Of a stretch of DNA of 64,000 nt, positions 27,825 through 38,071 are shown in pieces. Source of the DNA: Rubrimonas sp036788415. Lineage in GTDB: Bacteria; Pseudomonadota; Alphaproteobacteria; Rhodobacterales; Rhodobacteraceae. The DNA lies in assembly GCF_036788415.1 (NCBI RefSeq), contig NZ_DAIQNN010000008.1:1-64000 (forward strand), in the 5' to 3' direction. Position numbers and translations under genes: made by a program. The number at the start of each line of letters is the position of its first letter. Position 1 is the first letter of the stretch. Under the pieces are notes generated by a model. The model had not been told where the DNA came from, did not search any database, and was given only the letters and a program-made list of their open reading frames with translations.

Positions 27825-30482
27825 ATGCCGAAAGACGACGACGCGCCCACGCCGATGATGGCGCAGTATCTGGAGATCAAGGCGCGCGCGGGCGACGCGC
27901 TGCTGTTCTACCGGATGGGCGACTTCTACGAGATGTTCTTCGAGGACGCGGTGCGCGCGGCGCAGGCGCTCGACATCGCGTTGACCAAACGCGGCAGGCA
28001 TCTCGGCGAGGACATCCCGATGTGCGGCGTGCCCGTCGCCACCGCCGAGGCCTATCTGGCGCAGCTGATCCGCAAGGGCTTCCGCGTCGCCGTCTGCGAG
28101 CAGATGGAGGACCCGGCGGAGGCGAAGAAGCGCGGCGCGAAATCGGTCGTCGCGCGCGACATCGTGCGCCTCGTCACCCCCGGCACGCTGACCGAGGAGG
28201 CGCTGCTGGAGGCGCGCTCGGCCAACCACCTCGCCGCCTACGCCGAAATCCGCGGCGAAAGCGGGCTCGCCTGGTGCGATCTGTCCACTGGCGACGTGCG
28301 CGCCGCGCCGCTCGCGCGCGCGGAGCTGCCGGGCTGGCTCGCCCGCGTGGGGCCGCGCGAAGTGCTGGCGCCCGAGGCGCTCTGGCTCGACGCGGGCCTG
28401 CGCGGGACCATCGAGGAGGCGGGCGCGGCGGCGACGCCGCTCGGGCCGGCGAGCTTCGACAGCGCCTCCGCCGAGGCGCGGCTGCGCGCGCTCTACAAGG
28501 TGGCGGCGCTGGAGGCGTTCGGCGCCTTCTCGCGCCCCGAGATCGCCGCGCTCGGGGCTTTGGCCGACTACGTCGAGATCACCCAGCGGGGCGCCGCGCC
28601 GCTGCTGCGCCCCCCGCGGCGCGAGGCGGCGGAGGCTGCGATGCGCATCGACGCCGCGACGCGGCGCAATCTGGAGCTGACGCGGGCGCTCTCGGGCGGG
28701 CGCGAGGGCGCGCTGCTCGCCGCCATCGACCGGACGGCGACCGCCGCCGGCGCGCGCCTGCTCGAAGCGCGGCTGTCCGCCCCGCTGACCGACCCGGCGG
28801 CGGTTGCGCGCCGGCTCGACGCCGTGGGCTATCTCGTCGCCGATGCGGAGCTGCGCGGCGCGCTGCGGGCGGCCTTGCGCGGCGCCCCCGAGATCGCGCG
28901 CGCGCTGTCGCGGCTGGCGCTCGACCGGGGCGCGCCGCGCGATCTGGCGGCGGTCCGCGACGGTCTCGCGCGCGCCGCCGAAATCGCCGCGCGCCTCGGC
29001 GCCGCCGACCCGCCGGAGGAGCTTGCGCAGGCCGCGCGCGCGCTGCTCGGCCCTGGCGATCTCTCCGAGACGCTCGCAGGCGTGCTGGTCGAAGGCCCTT
29101 CGGCGCCGCTGCGCGAAGGCGGATTCGTCGCCGACGGCGCGGATGCGGCGCTCGACGCGGCGCGTCGGCTGCGGGCGGACGGGCGCGGGGTGGTCGCGCA
29201 GCTTCAGGCCGAGTATGCGGCGCTGACTGGCGTCGCCACGCTCAAGATCCGCCACAATGCGGTGCTGGGCTACTTCGTCGAAGTCAGCGCGGCGCAGGCG
29301 GGCAAGCTGACCGCGCCGCCGCATGCCGACCTGTTCCGCCATCGCCAGACCATGGCCGGCGCCATGCGGTTCTCGACCGATGAACTGGCGACGCTCGAAT
29401 CGCGCATCCTGTCGGCGGGGGCGGAGGCGCTCGAGATCGAGCTGCGCATCTTCGCCGAACTGCGCGCGTTGGTCCTGTCGCGCAGCGCCGAGATTTCCGA
29501 GGCCGCCGAGGCGCTGGCGGCCGTGGACGTCGCGGCGGGGCTGGCCGAACTCGCCGCCGCCGAGGGCTGGACGCGACCGGAAGTCGAGGCGGGAACCGCC
29601 TTCGAGATCGTCGGCGGGCGGCACCCGGTGGTCGAGCAAGCGCTGCGGCGGCGCGGCGAAGGGAGCTTCGTCGCCAATGATTGCGACTTGTCGGGCGGGC
29701 GCGCCGGCGCGCGGATCAACCTGCTGACAGGCCCCAACATGGCCGGCAAGTCCACCTGGCTGCGCCAGAACGCGCTGATCGCGGTGCTCGCGCAGAGCGG
29801 CGCTTTCGTCCCGGCCGATCGAGCGCGGATCGGCGCAGTGGACCAGCTCTTCAGCCGGGTGGGCGCGGCGGACGACCTGGCGCGGGGGCGCTCGACCTTC
29901 ATGGTCGAGATGGTCGAAACGGCGGCGATCCTCAATCAGGCCGGCCCCGGCGCGCTGGTGATCCTCGACGAGATCGGCCGGGGCACGGCGACCTATGACG
30001 GGCTCTCCATCGCATGGGCCGTGCTCGAGCATCTGCACGAGGTCAATCGCTGCCGGGCGCTGTTCGCCACGCATTACCACGAGCTGACCGCGCTCGCCGA
30101 CAGGCTGCCCGCCCTGCGCAACGTGACCATGGCGGTGCGGGAATGGGAGGGCGACGTGGTGTTCCTCCACGAAGTCCGCCCTGGCGCCGCCGACCGCTCC
30201 TATGGCGTGCAGGTCGCCCGGCTCGCGGGCCTGCCCGCCGCGGCGGTGGCCCGGGCGCGCGAAGTGCTCGAAGCGCTGGAGGAGGGCGAGCGGGCGCGCG
30301 GCGCCCGGCCCGCCGCCCTGATCGACGACCTGCCGCTGTTCTCTGCGGCGCGCGCCGCCCCGTCGCCGCCCGCGCACTCGGCGCTGGCGGCGCGGCTGGC
30401 GGAGGTCGAGCCCGACGCGCTGAGCCCGCGCGAGGCGCTGGAGCTGGTCTATGGGCTCAAGGCGCTGGCCTCGCAGGGCTGA
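27825..30482 (+). CDS. mutS: DNA mismatch repair protein MutS
   Basis: Mismatch-recognition ATPase, 885 residues, the usual length. The start MPKDDDAPTPMMAQYLEIKA has a GAGGGG ribosome site; the frame is open upstream but not conserved. The N-terminal mismatch-contact motif is GDFYEMFFEDA. The core and clamp domains follow. The ATPase domain has Walker A GPNMAGKSTWLRQN, Walker B VILDEIGRGTATYDG and the ATHYHELT segment. A helix-turn-helix and a C-terminal dimerisation tail complete it. It overlaps the convergent small membrane protein gene by 26 bases. Confidence 0.97.
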   Translation: MPKDDDAPTPMMAQYLEIKARAGDALLFYRMGDFYEMFFEDAVRAAQALDIALTKRGRHLGEDIPMCGVPVATAEAYLAQLIRKGFRVAVCEQMEDPAEAKKRGAKSVVARDIVRLVTPGTLTEEALLEARSANHLAAYAEIRGESGLAWCDLSTGDVRAAPLARAELPGWLARVGPREVLAPEALWLDAGLRGTIEEAGAAATPLGPASFDSASAEARLRALYKVAALEAFGAFSRPEIAALGALADYVEITQRGAAPLLRPPRREAAEAAMRIDAATRRNLELTRALSGGREGALLAAIDRTATAAGARLLEARLSAPLTDPAAVARRLDAVGYLVADAELRGALRAALRGAPEIARALSRLALDRGAPRDLAAVRDGLARAAEIAARLGAADPPEELAQAARALLGPGDLSETLAGVLVEGPSAPLREGGFVADGADAALDAARRLRADGRGVVAQLQAEYAALTGVATLKIRHNAVLGYFVEVSAAQAGKLTAPPHADLFRHRQTMAGAMRFSTDELATLESRILSAGAEALEIELRIFAELRALVLSRSAEISEAAEALAAVDVAAGLAELAAAEGWTRPEVEAGTAFEIVGGRHPVVEQALRRRGEGSFVANDCDLSGGRAGARINLLTGPNMAGKSTWLRQNALIAVLAQSGAFVPADRARIGAVDQLFSRVGAADDLARGRSTFMVEMVETAAILNQAGPGALVILDEIGRGTATYDGLSIAWAVLEHLHEVNRCRALFATHYHELTALADRLPALRNVTMAVREWEGDVVFLHEVRPGAADRSYGVQVARLAGLPAAAVARAREVLEALEEGERARGARPAALIDDLPLFSAARAAPSPPAHSALAARLAEVEPDALSPREALELVYGLKALASQG

Positions 30483-30804
30483 GCGGGCGCTCGCCCGGGC
30501 GGTGCGTCAGCGTCGGCGCCAGCCGGTCGCGGACGCGGGTGAAATGCAGCACCAGCGCGAGGTCGAAGGCGGTGACCATCAGGTTCCAGCCATAGAGCCA
30601 GATCAGCGGGCTGAGCTCGCCCGTCGCGCGCCACGCCAGCAGCTTCGCGCTGAGGCCGAACACGTAGCCGGTGCAGATCAGCACGACGAAGAAGGCGCTT
30701 TTCCCGACCGCGGTGCGCACTTTCAGCATCCGCGCGATCGACCAGTACCAACTGATCGAAAAACAGATCAGCATGGCGGCTTCGAACAATTCGGCCTGCG
30801 TCAT
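30457..30804 (-). CDS. Small membrane protein, PQ-loop-like
   Basis: Protein of 115 residues with three predicted membrane helices (about 8-25, 35-55 and 65-90), beginning MTQAELFEAAMLICFSISWYWSI. The size, helix number and the early WYWSIARMLKVRTAVGKS segment recall half-transporters of the PQ-loop/SemiSWEET type, but this is only a weak resemblance and the function is unknown. A GGAGG ribosome site supports the start. Its 3' end overlaps the end of mutS on the opposite strand, and it is divergent from mnmA with a CRP-like palindrome in between. Confidence 0.65.
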   Translation of the reverse strand: MTQAELFEAAMLICFSISWYWSIARMLKVRTAVGKSAFFVVLICTGYVFGLSAKLLAWRATGELSPLIWLYGWNLMVTAFDLALVLHFTRVRDRLAPTLTHRPGERPLSPARPAP

Positions 30805-30906
30805 CGGATCCTCCGATACTCGGCGTACGGGAGAGGCGCTGAAACCAGCGCTCGCTGCAACTTCGACGCGATGCCGAGCAATGCTACCCGATTCGCGAGT
30901 GGGTTA

Positions 30907-30922
30907 TGTGACGCCGGTCACA
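30907..30922. promoter_or_regulatory. CRP-like palindrome upstream of mnmA
   Basis: TGTGACGCCGGTCACA is a perfect 16-base palindrome that matches the CRP consensus TGTGA-N6-TCACA exactly. It lies 61-76 bases upstream of the mnmA start and about 100 bases upstream of the divergent membrane protein gene. A Crp/Fnr-family regulator is the likeliest binder. Confidence 0.55.
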
Positions 30923-30983
30923 CAGCGGCGCGCCGAGCAGCGCCGCCGTTGAAGCGCCGACGCCGCTCGGCTAGAACCCCTCC

Positions 30984-32123
30984 ATGCCTTTCGACCTCGC
31001 CCTCTCCGCGCTCGCCGCGCCGAAGCCGCCCGCGCGCACCCGCGTGGTCGTCGCCATGTCGGGCGGCGTCGACAGCTCCGTGGTCGCGGCGCTGCTCGCG
31101 CGCGAGGGCTACGAGGTCGTCGGCGTGACGCTGCAACTCTACGACCACGGCGCGGCGCTCGCCAAAAAGGGCGCCTGCTGCGCCGGGCGCGACATCCGCG
31201 ACGCCCGCCGCGTCGCCGAGACGATCGGCTTTCCGCATTACGTCCTCGACTATGAAAGTCGCTTCCGCGAGAGCGTCATCGACGATTTCGCCGACCAGTA
31301 TCTCGCCGGCGCGACGCCCATTCCCTGCGTGCGCTGCAACGAACGCATCAAGTTCCGCGATCTTCTTCAGACGGCGCGCGACCTCGACGCCGACTGCCTC
31401 GCCACTGGCCACTACGTCCGCCGCACGGAGGGGCCGCACGGCCCCGAACTCCGCCGCGCCGCCGATCCACGCCGCGATCAGAGCTATTTCCTGTTCGCCA
31501 CCACCCGCGAGCAACTCGACTTCCTACGCTTCCCCCTCGGCGGTCTGCCCGACAAGGCCGCGACCCGCGCGCTGGCCGCCGAACTCGGGCTGCCCGTCGC
31601 CGACAAGCCCGACAGCCAGGACATCTGCTTCGCGCCGACCGGCGACTACGCGTCGGTGATCGCGAAGCTGCGCCCCGGCGCTGTCGAGCCGGGCGAGATC
31701 GTCGACGAGGCGGGCCGCGTTCTGGGCCGTCACGCGGGGATCATCCACTACACGGTGGGCCAGCGCCGCGGCCTCGGCCTCTCGGGCGGCGCGCCGCTCT
31801 TCGTCGTCCGGCTGGAGGCGGAGGCGCGGCGCGTCGTCGTCGGCCCGCGGGAGGCGCTGCGCACGCGGCGGATCGCGCTGCGCGAGGTCAACTGGCTCGG
31901 CGACGGCGATTTCGGAGCCGCGCCGTCCGGGGGCTGGGACGCCGAAGTCCGCGTCCGCTCGACCCGCCCTCCCGCGCCTGCGCGCATCCTGCCCACGGGA
32001 CCGGCCAGCGCCGAGGTCGTCCTCGCCGACGGCGAGGAGGGCGTGGCGCCGGGCCAGGCCTGCGTGTTCTACGCGCCCGAAGGCGACAGGGTGCTCGGCG
32101 GCGGCTGGATCGTCCGCGGCTGA
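30984..32123 (+). CDS. mnmA: tRNA 2-thiouridylase MnmA
   Basis: Thiolates U34 of the wobble position in tRNAs for Lys, Glu and Gln, 379 residues. The N-terminal PP-loop AMSGGVDSSVVAALL binds ATP. The first catalytic Cys is in PCVRCNERIKF, and the second, which carries the persulfide, is in DSQDICFAPTGDY. The substrate tRNA-binding and C-terminal beta-barrel domains follow, with HYTVGQRRGLGLSGG. Transcribed away from the small membrane protein gene. Confidence 0.96.
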   Translation: MPFDLALSALAAPKPPARTRVVVAMSGGVDSSVVAALLAREGYEVVGVTLQLYDHGAALAKKGACCAGRDIRDARRVAETIGFPHYVLDYESRFRESVIDDFADQYLAGATPIPCVRCNERIKFRDLLQTARDLDADCLATGHYVRRTEGPHGPELRRAADPRRDQSYFLFATTREQLDFLRFPLGGLPDKAATRALAAELGLPVADKPDSQDICFAPTGDYASVIAKLRPGAVEPGEIVDEAGRVLGRHAGIIHYTVGQRRGLGLSGGAPLFVVRLEAEARRVVVGPREALRTRRIALREVNWLGDGDFGAAPSGGWDAEVRVRSTRPPAPARILPTGPASAEVVLADGEEGVAPGQACVFYAPEGDRVLGGGWIVRG

Positions 32124-32144
32124 GGGCCCGTCGCGCCGGAGAAG

Positions 32145-32218
32145 TGGAGCGGGTGAAGGGAATCGAACCCTCGTCTGGAGCTTGGGAAGCTCTCGCTCTG
32201 CCATTGAGCTACACCCGC
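32145..32218 (-). tRNA. tRNA-Gly (CCC)
   Basis: Complete cloverleaf on the minus strand, 74 bases with CCA encoded. The acceptor stem is GCGGGTG/CACCCGC, the D arm GCTC...GAGC, the T arm GAGGG with the loop TTCGATT. The anticodon stem GAGC/GCTC encloses TTCCCAA, so the anticodon is CCC. The pattern closely follows other bacterial tRNA-Gly(CCC). It lies 21 bases past the mnmA stop on the opposite strand. Confidence 0.95.
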
Positions 32219-32357
32219 GTCGCCTCTCCGATTACCTCTCCGGCGCGGCGGCTTCAAGGGGGCAACCGCGATCGCGGCGGGCGCCGCGCGCCGCCTCTGG
32301 CGCGCTTTCGCCGCAGTTGCTAGTGACGGACGCGAGTTCGCTGTGGAAAGGCCGACG

Positions 32358-32678
32358 ATGCCGAAGATCACTTATATCGAGCATGACGGGACCGAACATG
32401 TGGTCGAAGTCGCCGAGGGCCTCTCGGTGATGGAGGGCGCGGTCAAGAACGCGATCCCCGGCATCGACGCCGATTGCGGCGGCGCCTGCGCCTGCTCGAC
32501 CTGCCATGTCTATGTCGATCCCGCCTGGCTGGAGAAGCTCCAGCCCAAGGAGGCGATGGAGGAGGACATGCTCGATTTCGCCTATCAGCCGCGCGAAAAC
32601 TCGCGGCTGACCTGCCAGCTCAAGGTGACGCAGGCCCTCGACGGGCTGGTGGTGCGGATGCCGGAGAAGCAGATTTGA
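32358..32678 (+). CDS. [2Fe-2S] ferredoxin, adrenodoxin type
   Basis: Small electron carrier of 106 residues. The ATG at 32358 is chosen, because MPKITYIEHDGTEHVVEV is the usual N-terminus. The cluster ligands are in the pattern C-X5-C-X2-C in DCGGACACSTCHVYVD and the fourth Cys in SRLTCQLKV. The segment EEDMLDFAYQPRENSRL is typical of FdxB/Fdx-VI-type bacterial adrenodoxin-like ferredoxins. The partner is not known from the context. The next gene starts inside its last codons. Confidence 0.93.
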   Translation: MPKITYIEHDGTEHVVEVAEGLSVMEGAVKNAIPGIDADCGGACACSTCHVYVDPAWLEKLQPKEAMEEDMLDFAYQPRENSRLTCQLKVTQALDGLVVRMPEKQI

Positions 32679-33397
32679 GCGCAGCGCTGCTGCTGGCCGC
32701 CGCCGTGGCGGGGGGCGGCGCGTTCGATGCTGCGCCGTCGGGATGCGCCGGCCCGAGGACGCGCGCCTACTACATGATGCCGACCGAGCGCTATCCGCAT
32801 GGCGCGCTCGGCGACACGCTCGAATGGGGCGGGCTCGTCTATGACGGCGAAGTCTACGCCGGCCATGTCCTCACCCGGGAATTCGTCTTCGAAGACACCG
32901 AGCCGCGCCTCGCCGATTTCGACGGCGACTGCGCGCCCGAAGTGGTGGTTGTCGAGAGCCACGAGACCGAAGGCGCGCAACTTGCGGTCTACGCCATCGA
33001 CCGCGGCCGGCTGCTCAAGATCGCGGCGACCCCGCATATTGGCGCGCGCTTCCGCTGGCTGGCGCCGGCGGGGATCGCCGATTTCGACCGCGACGGCGAT
33101 CTCGACGTCGCTTTCGTGCGCACCCCCCATCTCGGCGGGACGCTGGAGTTCTGGGGCTTCGCCGCGGGCGGCCTGACGCGGCTCGGCGCGGTCGAGGGCG
33201 TGACCAACCACCGTTTCGGCGACGCGGCGATCCTCGGCGGCGCGCGCGATTGCGGCGACGGGGCGGAAGTCGTGGTCGCCGATCAGGAATGGGGCCGCAC
33301 GCTCGCCGCCCGGCTCGAAGATGGCGCGGTCTCGCTGCGCGCGCTGGCCGAGGATGCGCGCCCCGAGACGCTGGCGCGCGCGCTGGCCTGCGGGTGA
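32675..33397 (+). CDS. Exported VCBS/FG-GAP-like repeat protein
   Basis: Protein of 240 residues, most simply read from a TTG start that overlaps the ferredoxin stop (TTTGA). The N-terminus LSAALLLAAAVAGGGAFDAAP looks like a short signal peptide. Two calcium-loop-like repeats, DFDGDCAPEVVVV and DFDRDGDLDVAFV, lie in a beta-propeller-like context, as in VCBS or FG-GAP proteins. A third half-repeat follows around DCGDGAEVVVAD. The function is unknown. The frame is clear, but the non-ATG start is an inference from the overlap and the signal peptide. Confidence 0.7.
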   Translation: MSAALLLAAAVAGGGAFDAAPSGCAGPRTRAYYMMPTERYPHGALGDTLEWGGLVYDGEVYAGHVLTREFVFEDTEPRLADFDGDCAPEVVVVESHETEGAQLAVYAIDRGRLLKIAATPHIGARFRWLAPAGIADFDRDGDLDVAFVRTPHLGGTLEFWGFAAGGLTRLGAVEGVTNHRFGDAAILGGARDCGDGAEVVVADQEWGRTLAARLEDGAVSLRALAEDARPETLARALACG

Positions 33398-33404
33398 GCC
33401 GGGG

Positions 33405-34175
33405 ATGAGGACGCGCCGCCGCCCCGTGATCGGCGTCACCGGCTCGCATCTGATGGCCGAGGGAACCTATGCGGTTCAGGCTGCGGGGATGCGCAATCTC
33501 GAAGCGGTCGCCGAGGCCGCCGACTGCCTGCCGATCATCGTCCCCGGCATGCCCGAGGCGTCGGAGATCGAGGAGCTGATGCAGCTCTGCGACGGCTTCC
33601 TGCTGACCGGAGGCCGCGCCAATGTGCACCCCTCCTTCTACGGCGAGCCGCCGACCGAGAAGCACGGCCAGTTCGACGAGGGCCGCGACCGTGTGGTGCT
33701 GCCGCTGATCGCCACCGCCATCGCGCGCGGCGCGCCGGTGTTCGGGGTCTGCCGCGGCATCCAGGAAATGAACGTGGCGCTCGGCGGCACGCTGCACCCC
33801 GAGGTGCGCGAGCTGCCCGGCAAGATGAACCACCGCATGCCGCCCGGCGAGAAGGACCCCGAAGTCATTTTCCGCAAGCGCCACAAGGTGACGCTGATCG
33901 AGGGCGGGGCCTTCGCGCGGCTGCTCGGGACGACGGAGATCGTCACCAATTCCCTGCACGGTCAGGCGGTGATGCAGCCGGGGCCGCGCGTGGTGATCGA
34001 GGGCCTCGCCGAGGACGGGGTGGTCGAGGCGATCAGCGTGCGAGACGCTTCGGGCTTCGCGCTCGGCGTCCAGTGGCACGCCGAATACGGCGCGACGAGC
34101 GATCCGGTGTCCAAGGCGCTGTTTCAGGCCTTCGGCGACGCCGCGCGGGCGTGGATGGCGGCGAAGGACGGCTGA
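33405..34175 (+). CDS. Class I amidotransferase-like hydrolase (peptidase C26, PuuD-like)
   Basis: Glutamine-amidotransferase-like hydrolase of the gamma-glutamyl-GABA hydrolase family, 256 residues. It opens with RPVIGVTGSHLMAEGTY. The nucleophile Cys is in GVCRGIQEMNVALGG, and the His-Glu pair is in LGVQWHAEY. The LTGGRANVHPSFYGE loop is also characteristic of the family. Members cleave gamma-glutamyl amides such as gamma-glutamyl-GABA or gamma-glutamyl-polyamines; the exact substrate here is not shown. It begins seven bases after the VCBS-like gene and is probably in one operon with it and the ferredoxin. Confidence 0.88.
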   Translation: MRTRRRPVIGVTGSHLMAEGTYAVQAAGMRNLEAVAEAADCLPIIVPGMPEASEIEELMQLCDGFLLTGGRANVHPSFYGEPPTEKHGQFDEGRDRVVLPLIATAIARGAPVFGVCRGIQEMNVALGGTLHPEVRELPGKMNHRMPPGEKDPEVIFRKRHKVTLIEGGAFARLLGTTEIVTNSLHGQAVMQPGPRVVIEGLAEDGVVEAISVRDASGFALGVQWHAEYGATSDPVSKALFQAFGDAARAWMAAKDG

Positions 34176-34290
34176 CGCGCGTCAAATGCGGGCGGCGCCC
34201 GCGGCAGTTGCGGCGTCCTGCGGGTTCGGCCATCGTCCGGGGAGGAGCCGGGAGCGAACCCGGTCCGCTCTCAGGGGAAGGATCCGCCGG

Positions 34291-35067
34291 ATGAAAGCAA
34301 TCTCGAAGACCGCCAGATCTGCTTTGATCGCCGTCACATTCGCAGCCGCGTCGCCGGCTGCGGCGCAGGACGCGCCGCCCGCGCCGGCGACTGTGCTGTT
34401 CGTCGGCAACAGCTACTCATATTACAACGACAGCCTCCACAACGTGGTGCTCAGGCTGGCCCGCGAGGCGATGGGCGAGGCGGGCAAGGGCTACGCCTAT
34501 CGCTCGATCACCATCTCGGGCGGCTCGCTGAAGCACCACCCGTTCGCGCATTATCTGGAGCCGGCGAACATCGGCATGAAGAGCGTCGACCTGATGATCC
34601 TTCAGGGGTTCAGCGGGGCGGCGCTCGATCCCGAGCGCGCCGAGCAGTTCCGCACTGCGGTCGCCGAGGCCGTCGATCTCGCCGAGGCGCGCGGAACGCG
34701 GGTCGCGCTTTACATGACCCATGCGCGCGGCAAGAACCACAAGGACTACGGCCCGGACCAGGCCGGGAAGATCGCCGCGCTCTATCGTGAGACCGCCGAG
34801 GCGGAAGGCGCGATCCTGCTGCCGGTGGGCGAGGCCTTCGAGGAGGCGCGGCGGCGGCGGCCGGACCTCTCGCTGGTCGAATTCTTCGACAACCACCATC
34901 CCAGCGACGAGGGCACCTATCTCGCCGCCGCGACGATCATGGCGACGCTCTACGGCAAGTCGCCGGTGGGTCTCGAAGAGGACATGCACGACCAGATCGA
35001 CCCCGAGACGGTCGCCTTCCTCCAGCAGGTCGCGCATGACGTGGTTCTCGGGGCGTCGGGCGGCTGA
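34291..35067 (+). CDS. Secreted SGNH-like (DUF4886-type) protein
   Basis: Protein of 258 residues with a signal peptide (MKAISKTARSALIAVTFAAASPAAA). The mature part begins PATVLFVGNSYSYYNDSLHNVV, where the GNSYSYYN block stands in the place of the GDS motif of SGNH hydrolases. Near the end FFDNHHPSDEGTYLAAATIM supplies the Asp-X2-His-like block. This matches DUF4886/SGNH-like esterases; the substrate is unknown. It lies alone on the plus strand, convergent with purD. Confidence 0.78.
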   Translation: MKAISKTARSALIAVTFAAASPAAAQDAPPAPATVLFVGNSYSYYNDSLHNVVLRLAREAMGEAGKGYAYRSITISGGSLKHHPFAHYLEPANIGMKSVDLMILQGFSGAALDPERAEQFRTAVAEAVDLAEARGTRVALYMTHARGKNHKDYGPDQAGKIAALYRETAEAEGAILLPVGEAFEEARRRRPDLSLVEFFDNHHPSDEGTYLAAATIMATLYGKSPVGLEEDMHDQIDPETVAFLQQVAHDVVLGASGG

Positions 35068-35100
35068 GCTGCGCCGACGACGACGGGCCGGGGCGCGCGC

Positions 35101-36360
<1,260 letters not shown>

Positions 36361-36475
36361 CGCCTGATCCCCAGCGCGCCATCGGCCGACTCCCGCCTCG
36401 ACCGGGCGCGCCATCCCGTCTTAGGGTGCGCGCGCCGCGGCGGGCAAGCGCCGCACCCGGAAAGTTGAAGCGCGC

Positions 36476-38065
36476 ATGTCCGATGTGATCGCCGGTGCCG
36501 AGGATACGCCGCGGAGCAATCTGCCGGAACTCACCGTTTCGGAGGTGTCGGGCGCGGTGAAGCGCGCGCTCGAGGATCAGTTCGGGCGGGTGCGGGTGCG
36601 CGGCGAGGTGAGCCGGGTGTCGCGCCCGCGCTCGGGCCATGTCTATCTCGACCTCAAGGACGACCGCGCCGTGCTCGCCTCGGTGATCTGGAAGGGGCAG
36701 CTCTCCCGGCTGGAGGCCCAGCCCGAGGAAGGCGACGAGGTGATCGCCGAAGGAAAGCTGACGACCTTTCCGGGCCAGTCGAAATATCAGCTGATCATCG
36801 ACCGCCTCGCCCATGCGGGGGCGGGCGCGTTGCTGGCGAAGCTCGAACGGCTCAAGGCCGCGCTCGCCGCCGAAGGGCTGTTCGCGGCGGAGCGCAAACG
36901 CCCGATCCCGTTCCTGCCGCAGGTGATCGGGGTCGTCACCTCGCCGAGCGGGGCGGTGATCCGCGACATCCTGCACCGCATCGGGGACCGCTTCGGTATG
37001 CGCGTGCTGGTATGGCCGGTGGCCGTGCAGGGCGCGGGGTGCGCGCCGGAGGTGGCGCGCGCGCTGCGCGGCTTCAACGCGCTGGCGCCGGACGGGGCGA
37101 TCCCGCGGCCCGACGTGCTGATCGTGGCGCGCGGCGGCGGATCGGTCGAGGATCTGTGGGGGTTCAACGACGAAGCCGTGGTGCGGGCCGTGGCGGCCAG
37201 CGCGATCCCCGTGATCTCGGCGGTGGGCCACGAGACCGATTGGACGCTGATCGACCTCGCCGCCGACATCCGCGCGCCGACCCCGACCGCCGCCGCCGAG
37301 ATGGCCGCGCCGGTCCGCCGGGAACTGGCCGCGAAGCTGGCGGGGCTTCAGGAGCGCCGCCTGCGGGCGATGGCGCGCGCGCTGGCCGAGGGCGCGCGGC
37401 GGCTGCGCGACCTTGCGCGCGGACTGCCCGCGCCCGACGCGCTGTTGTCGGGGCCGCGCCAGCGCCTCGACCGCGCCGCCGATCTCGCGCCGCGCGCGCT
37501 CGCCGCGCGCGCCGCGGCGCAGCGATTGCGGCTCGCGCGCGGGCGGGCGGGCCGGTTCGGGCCGGCGCTGCTGCGGGGCCGGCTCGCAACGCTCAGGGGC
37601 GGGCTGCGCGACCGCGGCGCGCGCCTCGCGCCGGCGCTGGCCCGCGGCGCCGCCGCCGCGCGCCGCCGCGCCGAGGCGCTTGCGGCCCGGGCGACGCCCT
37701 CGGCGCCGCGGCGCGCGGCGCGTCAGGGGCGCGAGGCGCTGCGCGCGCTGTCGCGCCGGGCGGCGCGGGCGCGGGCGCAGAGCCTTCAGGCGCTGTCTGC
37801 GCGGCTCGACCGCGCCGGGCGCCTGCTCGAAACGCTGAGCCACCGCGCGACGCTCGCGCGCGGCTTCGCGCTGGTCCGCGCGGCGCCGGTCGCCTCGGGC
37901 GCGCCGGGGCCGGCTCTGACGCGCGCCGCGCAGATCGCTCCGGGGCAGGCGCTCGAGATCGAATTCTCCGACGGGCGCCGGCGCGCCGTCGCCGCGGGCG
38001 CGCCCTCCGCTCCGAAGGCGAAGGGGCGTGGAAAGCGGGGGGACGGGCAGGGGGCGCTGTTCTGA
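36476..38065 (+). CDS. xseA: Exodeoxyribonuclease VII large subunit
   Basis: Large subunit of exonuclease VII, 529 residues, which degrades single-stranded DNA. The N-terminal OB-fold is around VRGEVSRVSRPRSGHVYLDLKDD. The catalytic core has RPIPFLPQVIGVVTSPSGAVIRDIL, VARGGGSVEDLWGFNDE and SAVGHETDWTLIDLAADIRAPTP. The long C-terminal part (about 280-470) is Ala/Arg-rich, probably coiled coil. The end keeps the SHRATLARGFALVR motif. The coiled-coil region is longer than in many relatives. Confidence 0.95.
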   Translation: MSDVIAGAEDTPRSNLPELTVSEVSGAVKRALEDQFGRVRVRGEVSRVSRPRSGHVYLDLKDDRAVLASVIWKGQLSRLEAQPEEGDEVIAEGKLTTFPGQSKYQLIIDRLAHAGAGALLAKLERLKAALAAEGLFAAERKRPIPFLPQVIGVVTSPSGAVIRDILHRIGDRFGMRVLVWPVAVQGAGCAPEVARALRGFNALAPDGAIPRPDVLIVARGGGSVEDLWGFNDEAVVRAVAASAIPVISAVGHETDWTLIDLAADIRAPTPTAAAEMAAPVRRELAAKLAGLQERRLRAMARALAEGARRLRDLARGLPAPDALLSGPRQRLDRAADLAPRALAARAAAQRLRLARGRAGRFGPALLRGRLATLRGGLRDRGARLAPALARGAAAARRRAEALAARATPSAPRRAARQGREALRALSRRAARARAQSLQALSARLDRAGRLLETLSHRATLARGFALVRAAPVASGAPGPALTRAAQIAPGQALEIEFSDGRRRAVAAGAPSAPKAKGRGKRGDGQGALF

Positions 38066-38071
38066 GCGGCC

